From Duganella sp. BJB480 (GTDB lineage Bacteria; Pseudomonadota; Gammaproteobacteria; Burkholderiales; Burkholderiaceae_D): a stretch of DNA of 64,000 nt. The number at the start of each line of letters is the position of its first letter. Position 1 is the first letter of the stretch. Both the position numbers and the translations under genes were made by a program. The stretch is taken from the NCBI GenBank assembly GCA_003416985.1, contig QVIN01000007.1:62001-126000 (forward strand). Reading direction: 5' to 3'. The notes under the pieces are model-generated. The model did not search any database. It had not been told where the DNA came from and saw only the letters and a program-made list of their open reading frames with translations. Below are positions 16,207-26,390 of this stretch, in pieces.

Positions 16207-18864
16207 TCAAGCGCCCGCGCGCAACATGGCCGCCTTCAAGGCCTGGCTCAGCGTCTCGTACGATTCCGACAGGTGGGCCTTGGCCTCGCGGCTCATCGGC
16301 TTGCCCATCGCGCCACGGATATCGCGCTGCAGCGCCAGCGCGTTCTCGCGCTGCAGGCTGCGGGCGTCGGCCGGCGTGAGCGGCGATGCGCGCAGCAGTA
16401 TCGTCGTCACCCGCTTCAGGTGCTCGCGTTGCAGGTTGCGGCGCATGCCGTTGATGTCCTTGCCGGTTTTCAGCTCGCTCCACACCGCATCCTGCACGGT
16501 GGTGTACAACTCGTCGAGGCTGAGCGCCTGCTTGCGGTCGTCCAGCTTCTCCTGCGAATCGAGCAGGCGCACCGCCACCGCGTCGGACATCAGCTGATCC
16601 AGCGCGCCCGCCTGCAAGGACAGCACGCGGCCGCTGACCGACACGTCGGCCCGTCCGTGCCATTCGAAATGGTCGGGACCGAGACGGCTGATCATCGCCG
16701 GCGAGAACTGGAAGCTGTCCGACTTGAACAGGCTTGAGGTCAGCATCTGCAAGGCGGCCCGCTGGCGCGGCAGCGGCACCGGCGTGAAGGTCGCGCGGCC
16801 CGTGCCTGCATGGTCGCGCAGATAGGTCACGCCGCCCACGTACTTCACCACCACCGGCATGGTGCGCGCGAACTGTTGAAAGCCGTAGTCGAAGCTGCGG
16901 CGCAGCGTTTCATAGCTCTCGCCGGGCTTCAGCGTGCGGCTTTGCAGACGGTCCCACAGCTCGCGCGAGATCGTCAGGCGGCGCTGGAAGTAGGCCAGCG
17001 GATCGTTGCCCAGGTCGAACACGTTCACGTCCGGATCGGAATTGAAACCGCCCGCATCCTGGTCGGTGCCGAAGGCCAGCAGCGGCTCGTTGGAGCGCGA
17101 GGCGATCTTCGCCAGCTCCTCCTTCTCCTGCGCCGGCTCGAACGGCTTGTAGGCGTACTCGATGGCCCAGTAATCGTAAGGCCCCAGTGTCGACGCCACA
17201 TACTCGCCCTGCTTCTCACCCTTCAGCGACAGGTTGAACGGCGTGTAGTCCATCACCGATCCGGCCAGGCCGTTCTTCTTGGTGAACTCGGGATCCTGCA
17301 ACTGCTTCAAACTGTAGATGGTCGACGAGCGGAAGTTGTGGCGCAGGCCCAGCGTGTGCCCGATCTCGTGCATCACCACCGAGCGCACATAGGCTTGCGC
17401 CACAGCGTCCGCCTCGGGACTGCCCATTTCCAGTTCGCCGCGCGCCTCCAGCAGGCCCATGGCGAAGCCCATCTCGGATGCCGACTCCTGCATGTAGTCG
17501 CAGCGCTCCTCCTGCCCCGGCATGGCCGACGGCTGCTGCAAGGGCATGCTGTCCTCGCCGATCATGCGGCGCGCGCCGCGCGCGAAGATGTCGGACATGC
17601 CGATGTCCGCATCGAGAATCTCGCCGCTGCGCGGATCGACCTGGCGCGGCCCGATGGCGAAGCCTACATCGCTGCCGACAAACCAGCGCACCGACGCATG
17701 CCGCGCATCCATCGTGTCGAAGCGGTCCTTCTCCGTCTGCTGCTTGACCACGATGGCGTTCTTGAAGCCGATCCGTTCGAAGGCCTCGTTCCAGGCCAGG
17801 ATGCCCTGCCTGACCGACTCGCGGTACTTCTCCGGAATGTTCGCGTCCAGCCAGTACACGATGGGCTGTTTGGGTTCCGACAGCGCCTGCGCAGGGTCCT
17901 GCTTCTCCAGGCGCCAGCGCTGGATGACGTGGCGCGAGGTGGTCGGCGTCACGTCGTCCGAATAGTCGTAGGTCGTGTTGACGAAATGGCCGATCCGGTC
18001 ATCCGCCACGCGGCCATGCATGGGCTGCGCCGGCAGCGGCATGAAGCTGTAGTAGAAGCCCAGGAACATGCTGCGCGGGTCCGGCAGCGTGGTCGGCGGC
18101 ATGGGGATAGGCACCGGCGTGGTCGGCATCACCGCCGGCGGCGCCGCGATGCGCGGCACGAAGAAGTGCGCGTTGACCTGGAAGCCGGTCATCGTCTCGT
18201 CGGAGCGGATGGTCAGGAAGCTGCTGTTGCGCGCGTCCATCGCATACGGCATGCGGAAGGCCGCCTCCAGCCGCGTCGTAAAACTTGGGATATCGCCGAA
18301 CAGCAGGATATTCGCCTCCACCAGGATCGCGTGGTTCTGCGGATTCGGGCCGCTGGCCACCGGCGCGATCGCCACCAGGCTGTCGGAGAACGCCTGCGAC
18401 ACCGCCAGCGCCTGCGGCGTGCCGGCCTTGGCGCCGTACTCGGTATTCTTGGCGATCATCTGCACCAGGTTGCCGATGCGGTGGAACACCACCACCTGGC
18501 TAATCCCCATCTGGCTGCCGTAGATACCGCGCTCGCCTATCCCGTTCGGCATGTTCACGGTCATGAAGATGGGACGGTCGAACTGGTCGGGCCGCAGCTC
18601 GATCCAGACCTTTTCCTCCTTCTGGTACAGGTTCAGGAAGCCCTGCAGATGCGCCGCGCCGCGCACCAGGTCCGCGAACGGCTTGGGCGCGGCGGCGGCC
18701 GCCGCGGCTGGCGTCGGCGCGGCGGCCGGCTGCAAAGGCGTGGTGGCGACCACCGGGACTTCCGGCGCATGGGGAACGGGAGTGGGAGGCACCGGCTCCT
18801 GGGCCAGCGCCTGCGCGCCGAGCGTCAGCAGGACGGCGGCGCGGAGAGAATTCATGACAAACAT
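16207..18864 (-). CDS. Secreted zinc-dependent metalloprotease (metzincin, DUF5117/DUF4953-like)
   Basis: 885 residues. A signal peptide (MNSLRAAVLLTLGAQALAQ) is followed by a Pro/Ala-rich linker, then an N-terminal DUF5117-type domain. The catalytic site is HEIGHTLGLRH at about residues 499-509: H499, E500, H503 and H509 in HExxHxxGxxH form, followed by a Met-turn-like SVMDYTPF. This is a metzincin arrangement. The C-terminal 280 residues are helical. I start at the ATG preceded by AGGA (MFVMNSLRAA), nine bases before a second ATG. It probably acts in the periplasm or outside the cell; substrate is unknown. It is downstream of hutI by 83 bases on the same strand. Confidence 0.9.
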   Translation of the reverse strand: MFVMNSLRAAVLLTLGAQALAQEPVPPTPVPHAPEVPVVATTPLQPAAAPTPAAAAAAAPKPFADLVRGAAHLQGFLNLYQKEEKVWIELRPDQFDRPIFMTVNMPNGIGERGIYGSQMGISQVVVFHRIGNLVQMIAKNTEYGAKAGTPQALAVSQAFSDSLVAIAPVASGPNPQNHAILVEANILLFGDIPSFTTRLEAAFRMPYAMDARNSSFLTIRSDETMTGFQVNAHFFVPRIAAPPAVMPTTPVPIPMPPTTLPDPRSMFLGFYYSFMPLPAQPMHGRVADDRIGHFVNTTYDYSDDVTPTTSRHVIQRWRLEKQDPAQALSEPKQPIVYWLDANIPEKYRESVRQGILAWNEAFERIGFKNAIVVKQQTEKDRFDTMDARHASVRWFVGSDVGFAIGPRQVDPRSGEILDADIGMSDIFARGARRMIGEDSMPLQQPSAMPGQEERCDYMQESASEMGFAMGLLEARGELEMGSPEADAVAQAYVRSVVMHEIGHTLGLRHNFRSSTIYSLKQLQDPEFTKKNGLAGSVMDYTPFNLSLKGEKQGEYVASTLGPYDYWAIEYAYKPFEPAQEKEELAKIASRSNEPLLAFGTDQDAGGFNSDPDVNVFDLGNDPLAYFQRRLTISRELWDRLQSRTLKPGESYETLRRSFDYGFQQFARTMPVVVKYVGGVTYLRDHAGTGRATFTPVPLPRQRAALQMLTSSLFKSDSFQFSPAMISRLGPDHFEWHGRADVSVSGRVLSLQAGALDQLMSDAVAVRLLDSQEKLDDRKQALSLDELYTTVQDAVWSELKTGKDINGMRRNLQREHLKRVTTILLRASPLTPADARSLQRENALALQRDIRGAMGKPMSREAKAHLSESYETLSQALKAAMLRAGA

Positions 18865-18947
18865 GGGTATCCTGTTACGTTGGAAGAGGCATCCGGTACT
18901 GTAACCGAAACAACAACCAGCGAAACAGAATTTCCCGAGGCCGCCCT

Positions 18948-20168
18948 CTAAACCTGCGGCGAACGCAACACGCCGCCATTGACCACGCCCCGGCATGGAT
19001 TGAGGCCGATGGCGTACGACAGGTCGGCCGGCCGGGCGATGCGCCACAGCGCGAAGTCGGCGCGCTTGCCCACTTCCAGGCTGCCGATCTGCTGCTCGCG
19101 GCCAAGCGCGCGCGCCGCGTGCAGCGTGCAGCCGGCCAGCGCCTCCAGCGGCGTCAGTCGCCACAGGGTGCAGACCATGTTCATCGCCAGCAGCAGGGAG
19201 GTCATCGGCGAGGTGCCGGGATTGCAGTCGGTGGACACCGCCATCGGCACGCCGGCCGCGCGCAACGCGGCCACCGGCGGCGGCGTGGTATCGCGCAGGA
19301 AGTAGTAGGCGCCGGGCAGCAGCACCGCCACGGTGCCGGCGGCGGCCATCGCGGCGATGCCGGCGTCGGTCAGGTGTTCGAGATGGTCGGCGGACAGGCC
19401 GTGGTAGCGCGCCACCAGCTCGGCGCCGCGCTGGTCGGACAGCTGCTCCGCGTGCAGCTTGACCGGCAGGCCCTGTGCACGCGCCGCCTGGAACACGCGC
19501 TCCGTCTGCTCGTGCGAGAAGCCGATCCGTTCGCAGAACGCGTCCACCGCGTCGACCAGCCCTTCGGCCGCCAGCGGCGCGATCATCGCGCACACTTCGG
19601 TGATGTAGTCGTCGGCACGGCCCGCGAACTCCGGCGGAAGGGCGTGCGCGCCGAGGAAGGTGGCGGCCACGCCGACCGGCAGCTCGCGGCCGATGCGGCG
19701 CGCCACGCGCAGCATATTCGCTTCCGATTCCAGCGTCAGGCCGTAGCCGGATTTGATCTCCAGCGTGGTCGCGCCTTCGGCCAGAAGGCTGCACACGCGC
19801 GGCAGGCTTTGCCGCAGCAGCTCGTCCTCCGATGCGGCGCGGGTGGCGCGCACGGTGGACATGATGCCGCCGCCGGCGCGTGCGATGTCCTCGTAGGTGG
19901 CGCCGTTGAGACGGGCCTCGAATTCGTCGCTGCGGTTGCCCGCGTGGACGATGTGGGTGTGGCAGTCGATCAGGCCGGGCGTGAGCCAGCAGCCGCCGCC
20001 ATCGTGCACGGTGACGGCCAGCGCGCCTTGCGGCATCTGGTCCCGTGGCCCCAGCCACGCGATCCGGCCATCCTTGACGGCGATGGCGGCATCTCGGATC
20101 TCACCGTAGCCACCGGCCGCCTTGGCCATCGTGGCCAGATGCACGTTCGTAAACAACACATCCCACAT
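18948..20168 (-). CDS. hutI: Imidazolonepropionase
   Basis: 406-residue amidohydrolase that opens 4-imidazolone-5-propanoate to N-formimino-L-glutamate, step three of histidine degradation. Metal ligands are visible in GLIDCHTHIVHAGNR, and later VKLHAEQLSD and VSTDCNPGTSPM supply the His and Asp of the family. The ALAGCTLHAARALG and VGKRADFALW blocks are typical. Start: the ATG giving MWDVLFTNVHLATM; an upstream frame extension of 24 codons is unlike the family. It is last of the hut operon, 14 bases after hutD. The metalloprotease gene follows on the same strand but need not be part of the operon. Confidence 0.95.
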   Translation of the reverse strand: MWDVLFTNVHLATMAKAAGGYGEIRDAAIAVKDGRIAWLGPRDQMPQGALAVTVHDGGGCWLTPGLIDCHTHIVHAGNRSDEFEARLNGATYEDIARAGGGIMSTVRATRAASEDELLRQSLPRVCSLLAEGATTLEIKSGYGLTLESEANMLRVARRIGRELPVGVAATFLGAHALPPEFAGRADDYITEVCAMIAPLAAEGLVDAVDAFCERIGFSHEQTERVFQAARAQGLPVKLHAEQLSDQRGAELVARYHGLSADHLEHLTDAGIAAMAAAGTVAVLLPGAYYFLRDTTPPPVAALRAAGVPMAVSTDCNPGTSPMTSLLLAMNMVCTLWRLTPLEALAGCTLHAARALGREQQIGSLEVGKRADFALWRIARPADLSYAIGLNPCRGVVNGGVLRSPQV

Positions 20169-20182
20169 GCTTGGTACTTTCT

Positions 20183-20758
20183 TTAATTGTTGATGATGTC
20201 GACCACGAACACCGTCGCCAGTTGGGCCTCCATCGACCACGCCTCCTCCGCCTCCATCACCAGCACGTCGTAGCGCACCATGGCGATGCGCTCGCGCGAA
20301 CTGCTCACGGTCAGGCTCTCGCCATCGGCCAGGAACAGCAGCGTGGTGACGCTGCGGCGCTGCAGCGGCTCGACGCCGCGCACCACGCGCGACTCCAGCC
20401 GGTGGCGGCAGCGGCCGCGCCGCGTCATCACGTTGAAATCGGTGGTCAGGCTGCCGGTGACGGTGGCGTGCACCGCCGCCTCGCCGTCGAATTCGATCAG
20501 CGGCTCGCTGGGGCTGAGCACATAGCGCTCGTCGCCGAAGTCCAGCAGCACGCCGTCGCCGTCGACCAGCGCCAGCGAACGGTCTATGCCGGGGAAGCAG
20601 GAAAAGGGGCCGCTTTGCGAGATGGTCGCCAGGCTGACGCGCCAGTCGAAATCATCGAAGCCGGCGCCGGCGGGCGAGACGGCGATTTCCGTCGTGCTGC
20701 CGCCGCCGTTCTTCCACGGCGCGGGCCGCAGGCTTGCATACTGGATCAGCTGGGTCAT
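20183..20758 (-). CDS. hutD: HutD family protein
   Basis: 191-residue cupin-like protein with the HutD signature APWKNGGGSTTEIAVSP, DFDWRVSLATISQSGPFSCFPGIDRSLALVDG and later DFNVMTRRG. HutD is carried in many proteobacterial hut operons; in Pseudomonas it is thought to limit or buffer hut expression by binding a pathway intermediate, but its biochemical role is not settled. The ATG overlaps the hutF stop by four bases (ATGA), so the two are translationally coupled. No signal peptide. I set the start at MTQLIQYA; the upstream extension is not conserved-looking. Confidence 0.93.
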   Translation of the reverse strand: MTQLIQYASLRPAPWKNGGGSTTEIAVSPAGAGFDDFDWRVSLATISQSGPFSCFPGIDRSLALVDGDGVLLDFGDERYVLSPSEPLIEFDGEAAVHATVTGSLTTDFNVMTRRGRCRHRLESRVVRGVEPLQRRSVTTLLFLADGESLTVSSSRERIAMVRYDVLVMEAEEAWSMEAQLATVFVVDIINN

Positions 20759-22131
20759 CGGAACTCCCTCAGTTCGGCCAACGTCTGCTTGAAGCGCGCA
20801 GCGATCGCCTGCTGCGCAACGTGCTGCTGATTGCGAACTACCCACTGGCCACCGACCATCACGTCCTTGACCAGGTTGTCATTGCCGCAGAAGACGAAGC
20901 TGCCGAGTACCTCGTCCAGCGCCAATCCGTACAGGTTCGGGTGCTGGTCATCCAGCACGATCATATCGGCGCGGCGGCCCGGCGCCAAAGCGCCCACCGG
21001 CCTGCCGCTGGCCTGCGCGCCGCCCCGCAAGGCGCCCTGCCAGAGGAAATCGCCAACGTTGCGCTCCCCGGCCGACACCGCGATGTTGCGGCGCTGGTGC
21101 TGCAGGCGCTGGCCGTATTCCAGCCAGCGCAGTTCCTCCACCGCGCTCTGCGAAATATGGCTGTCGCTGCCGATGCCGAACCGGCCGCCCGCCGCGAGGA
21201 ACTCCTCCAGCGGGAACAGGCCGTCGCCCAGATTGGCTTCCGTGGTCGGACACAGGCCCGCCACCGCGCCACTGCGCGCCATCCGGTCCACCTCGTCGCG
21301 CACCAGATGCGTGGCGTGGATCAGGCACCAGCGTTCATTCACGTCCACCTGGTCCAGCAGCCACTGCACCGGGCGGCTGCCGCTCCAGTCCAGCGATTGC
21401 TGCACTTCCTGCGTCTGCTCCGCGATGTGGATGTGCACCGGACGCTCACCCGGCAGCGCCGCCAGCACCTCGTTGATCTGCGCCACCGACGCCGCGCGCA
21501 GCGAATGCGGCGCCACGCCCACCTCGGTCCGCGCATCGCGCAGGGGCTCCAGCGCCTCGACGATGCGCAGCACATCCTGTGCATCGGTCTTGAAGCGCTG
21601 TTGCTCCGGCTTCAAGGCGCTTTCGCCAAAGCCGGAATAACTATACAACACTGGCAGCATGGTGATGCCGATTCCCGCCAAACGTGCGGCCGCGATGACG
21701 CGCTCCGCCGTTTCCGCCGGACGCGGATACATGGCGCCGTCCGGCGCGCGCTGCACGTAATGGAACTCGCACATCGACGTGTAGCCGTGGCGCAGGCACT
21801 CGGAGAACAGCTGGGCCGCGATGGCCTCGATGTGCCCGGGCGTGATGTTGCGCGCGAAGCGGTACATCAGGTCGCGCCAGGTCCAGAAGCTGTCCTTGGT
21901 TTCGCCGGCCTTTTCCGTGCGTCCGCCCAACGCCCGCTGGAAGCTGTGCGAATGCAGGTTGATCATGCCCGGCAGCGCGTACTCCACCACCGGCGCGATC
22001 AGCTGCGCGCCGGCCGGCACGGCCACGCCGGTGTCGACGCGGACGATGGTGCCGTTCGCATCCCACTCGACCAGCACATCCTTGCGCCAGCCCTCCGGCA
22101 GCAGCGCGTTGCGCGCGTACAGCCGGTTCAT
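20755..22131 (-). CDS. hutF: Formimidoylglutamate deiminase
   Basis: 458-residue amidohydrolase that converts N-formimino-L-glutamate to N-formyl-L-glutamate and ammonia. The family motifs are clear: ALPGMINLHSHSFQRALGGR (metal-binding HxH), SMCEFHYV, VGVAPHSLRAAS, VHIHIAEQTQEV, LIHATHLV and GIGSDSHISQS. Length fits HutF. Together with HutG it forms the two-step route to glutamate and formate rather than the single-step formiminoglutamase. It overlaps both hutG upstream and hutD downstream by four bases, so these three genes are translated as a unit. Confidence 0.95.
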   Translation of the reverse strand: MNRLYARNALLPEGWRKDVLVEWDANGTIVRVDTGVAVPAGAQLIAPVVEYALPGMINLHSHSFQRALGGRTEKAGETKDSFWTWRDLMYRFARNITPGHIEAIAAQLFSECLRHGYTSMCEFHYVQRAPDGAMYPRPAETAERVIAAARLAGIGITMLPVLYSYSGFGESALKPEQQRFKTDAQDVLRIVEALEPLRDARTEVGVAPHSLRAASVAQINEVLAALPGERPVHIHIAEQTQEVQQSLDWSGSRPVQWLLDQVDVNERWCLIHATHLVRDEVDRMARSGAVAGLCPTTEANLGDGLFPLEEFLAAGGRFGIGSDSHISQSAVEELRWLEYGQRLQHQRRNIAVSAGERNVGDFLWQGALRGGAQASGRPVGALAPGRRADMIVLDDQHPNLYGLALDEVLGSFVFCGNDNLVKDVMVGGQWVVRNQQHVAQQAIAARFKQTLAELREFR

Positions 22132-22916
22132 GCGCGGCTCCAGTCGGCGGCGGCCTGCGTCATCTGACGCAGCAGGCCTTGCACGTGCTGCGCGCGGTCC
22201 GCGCGGTAGCCGTACGGCGCTTCCTCATCCATATACGTGGACTGGCACATCTCCAGCTGGATCGCGTGCACGTTGTTGGCCGGCTGGCCGTAATGGCGGG
22301 TGATATGCCCGCCCTTGAAGCGGCCGTTGACGGCCACGCTGTAGCGCTCCTGCGCCAGCGCTTGCGCCACGATGGCGTCGCTCAGGCCCTGCGCGCAGCT
22401 CTTGCCGTCGGCGGTGCCGAAGTTCAGGTCCGGCAGCTTGCCCTCGAAGAAGCGCGGCACCACCGACGCGATCGAATGCGCGTCCCACAGCACCACGCGG
22501 CCGTACAGCGCCAGCAGGCGATCCAGCTCGGCGCGCAGTTGATCGTGATACGGCTTCCAGTAGGCGGCCAGGCGGCGCCGCACTTCGGCCTCGCTTGGCG
22601 TATGGCCCTCGCGGTACAGCGGCTCGCGATGGAAGGTGTCGACCGGGCACAGGCCGGTCGTGTCCTGGCCCGGATACAGGTTGGTGTTTTCCGGCGGCCG
22701 GTTCAAATCGATGACGTAGCGCGACCAGCGCGCCGACAGCGTCGACGCCCCCATCTCGCCGAGGAACTCGTACAGCCGCACCAGGTGCCAGTCGGTGTCC
22801 TGCTTGTCGACGGCGGCCGGCGTCATCGCCGCCGCCACGTCGTCCGGGATATCGGTGCCCACGTGCGGCATGGACACCAGCAAGGGAATGCTGCCTGCTT
22901 TGAACTGATAGTCCAT
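22128..22916 (-). CDS. hutG: N-formylglutamate deformylase
   Basis: 262-residue N-formylglutamate amidohydrolase releasing glutamate and formate, the last step of this histidine pathway. Recognisable blocks: IPLLVSMPHVGTDIPDD at the start, DTDWHLVRLYEFL, ATRWSRYVIDLNRPPE-like text (here SARWSRYVIDLNRPPEN), LWDAHSIAS, FNGRFKGGHITRHYG-like text (VNGRFKGGHITRHYG) and QLEMCQSTYMDE. It should be metal dependent. The stop overlaps hutF by four bases. AAGAGGAGGC-type purines lie just before the ATG. The gap to hutH is 11 bases. Confidence 0.95.
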   Translation of the reverse strand: MDYQFKAGSIPLLVSMPHVGTDIPDDVAAAMTPAAVDKQDTDWHLVRLYEFLGEMGASTLSARWSRYVIDLNRPPENTNLYPGQDTTGLCPVDTFHREPLYREGHTPSEAEVRRRLAAYWKPYHDQLRAELDRLLALYGRVVLWDAHSIASVVPRFFEGKLPDLNFGTADGKSCAQGLSDAIVAQALAQERYSVAVNGRFKGGHITRHYGQPANNVHAIQLEMCQSTYMDEEAPYGYRADRAQHVQGLLRQMTQAAADWSRA

Positions 22917-22927
22917 GACGCCTCCTC

Positions 22928-24472
22928 TTATGGATGCACGGCCGTGAACAAACCCTTACACGACGCGCTCAATTCGCCGCGCATGACCATGCCCTTGGCC
23001 GCCTCGATGTCCGGCGCGAAGAAGCGGTCGGCGTCGAAGAACGGCACCTTCTGGCGCAGCTGCGCATGCACGTGCTCCAGGTGCGGCGAGGTTTTCAGCG
23101 GACGATGGAAGTCGATGCCCTGCGCCGCCGCCAGCAGCTCGATGCCGATGATGACAGCGGTATTGTGCGCCATGTCGTCCAGGCGGCGCGCCGCGTAGGT
23201 CGCCATGCTGACGTGGTCCTCCTGGTTGGCCGAGGTCGGGATCGAATCGACGCTGCCCGGATGGGCCAGCGACTTGTTCTCCGACGCCAGCGCGGCGGCG
23301 GTGACGTGGGCGATCATGAAGCCCGAGTTCACGCCCGGATCGCGCACCAGGAACGGCGGCAGGCCGGACAAGGTGGCGTCGATCAGCAGCGCGATACGGC
23401 GCTCGGAGATCGCGCCGATTTCGGCGATGGCCAGCGCCAGCGTGTCGGCGGCGAAGGCCACCGGCTCGGCGTGGAAGTTACCGCCCGAGACCACCACCGA
23501 CAGCTCGCCGTCCTTGAACAGCAGCGGATTGTCGGTGACGGCGTTGGCTTCGATCAGCAGCGTGCGGGCGGCGTTGCCGATGATGTCCCAGCAGGCGCCC
23601 ATCACCTGCGGCTGGCAGCGCAGGCAGTACGGGTCTTGCACGCGCTCGTCGCCGACCAGGTGCGAGGCGCGGATCGCGCTGTTGCTCACCAGTTGACGGT
23701 AGATCGACGCGGCGGCGATCTGGCCCGGCTGGCCGCGCACCTCGTGCACGCGGGCGTCGAACGGCGAATCGGAACCCTTGGCCGCGTCCAGCGACAGCGC
23801 GCCGGACACCATGCCCGCCTCCAGCAGGCGCTCGGCCATGAACAGGCCGTGCAGCGCCAGCGCGGTCGAGACCTGGGTGCCGTTGATCAGCGCCAGGCCC
23901 TCTTTCGCGGCCAGCACCACCGGGGCGATGTTGGCGGCTTTGAGCGCGTCGGCGGCAGGCATGATCTCGCCGTGGACGCGCACGTCGCCCACGCCCAGCA
24001 TCGCCAGCGTCATGTGCGACAGCGGCGCCAGGTCGCCCGAGGCGCCGACCGAACCCTTGGCCGGAATGGCCGGCATGATGCCGGCGTTGTACAGCGCGAT
24101 CAGCGTGTCGATGATCAGCGGACGCACGCCCGAGTAGCCGCGCGCCAGGCTGCCGATCTTCATCAGCAGGATCAGGCGGCAGACCGCGTCCGACAGCAGC
24201 TCGCCGGTGCCGACCGAGTGCGACAGGATCAGGTTGCGCTGCAGTTGTTCCAGCTTGTCGTCCGGGATGCGGGTCTTGGCCAGCAGGCCGAAGCCGGTGT
24301 TGATGCCGTAGGCCGCGTCACCCTTGGCGACGATGGCGCGCACGGCGGCGGCGGATGCTTCGATGACGGGATAGGCTTCGGCGGCCAGCGCCAGTGGGCC
24401 GGCGGCGGTCCATACGGCGCGCAGTTCGGTCAGGGTCATCGCGCCGGGTTTCAGGGTCAGTGCATTTTTCAT
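22928..24472 (-). CDS. hutH: Histidine ammonia-lyase
   Basis: 514-residue lyase that deaminates L-histidine to urocanate, the first committed step. The self-cyclising Ala-Ser-Gly triad that makes the MIO cofactor is at residues 144-146 in GSVGASGDLAPLSH. Other family blocks: YGINTGFGLLA, NLILSHSVGTGE, and QEDHVSMATYAARR. The start is the ATG giving MKNALTLKPG; a TTG twelve bases earlier is less likely. It lies between hutU (13 bases upstream) and hutG. Substrate specificity for histidine fits the hut context. Confidence 0.97.
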   Translation of the reverse strand: MKNALTLKPGAMTLTELRAVWTAAGPLALAAEAYPVIEASAAAVRAIVAKGDAAYGINTGFGLLAKTRIPDDKLEQLQRNLILSHSVGTGELLSDAVCRLILLMKIGSLARGYSGVRPLIIDTLIALYNAGIMPAIPAKGSVGASGDLAPLSHMTLAMLGVGDVRVHGEIMPAADALKAANIAPVVLAAKEGLALINGTQVSTALALHGLFMAERLLEAGMVSGALSLDAAKGSDSPFDARVHEVRGQPGQIAAASIYRQLVSNSAIRASHLVGDERVQDPYCLRCQPQVMGACWDIIGNAARTLLIEANAVTDNPLLFKDGELSVVVSGGNFHAEPVAFAADTLALAIAEIGAISERRIALLIDATLSGLPPFLVRDPGVNSGFMIAHVTAAALASENKSLAHPGSVDSIPTSANQEDHVSMATYAARRLDDMAHNTAVIIGIELLAAAQGIDFHRPLKTSPHLEHVHAQLRQKVPFFDADRFFAPDIEAAKGMVMRGELSASCKGLFTAVHP

Positions 24473-24485
24473 AGGGGTTCTCAAT

Positions 24486-26189
<1,704 letters not shown>

Positions 26190-26262
26190 GGTGGCTCCTG
26201 CTCCTGAGTGAGTGGGACCGGCCACGCGCGCAACAACACGCGCGCAGCCAGCGCATCCTCAA

Positions 26263-26291
26263 AGGATAAGTTGTATATACAACCAAGTCAA
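26263..26291 (-). promoter_or_regulatory. Promoter of the hut operon
   Basis: On the minus strand TTGACT, a spacer of exactly 17 bases and TATCCT read toward hutU. The HutC-type palindrome lies wholly inside the spacer, so repressor and RNA polymerase would exclude each other. The untranslated leader would be about 70 bases. Confidence 0.7.
26270..26283. promoter_or_regulatory. HutC-type operator
   Basis: GTTGTATATACAAC is a perfect 14-bp palindrome. It matches the known HutC recognition style in gamma- and betaproteobacteria (TTGTA-N2-TACAA core). The hutC gene in this window, about 8 kb away, is the likely source of the repressor; urocanate is the usual inducer. Confidence 0.75.
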
Positions 26292-26317
26292 CCGATTTTT
26301 TTAGCGGATCGCACCCT

Positions 26318-26364
26318 AAGTTACCCCCCAAGCCCCCCCCAAGTTACCCCGGAAGTCACCCCGG
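26318..26364. repeat. Degenerate 12-bp tandem repeat
   Basis: About four units of the form AAGTTACCCCGG (second unit 11 bases and more C-rich) lie between the amidohydrolase stop and the hut promoter. No gene overlaps them. Role unknown; they could be replication-slippage debris. Confidence 0.6.
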
Positions 26365-26390
26365 AAGTCTAGGGCATAAGAGCTGCTGGA

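Noticed and set aside
16207..20058. One continuous frame joining the metalloprotease and hutI region
   Set aside because: The extra part is antisense-frame text over hutI; the real protease starts at the signal peptide near 18864.
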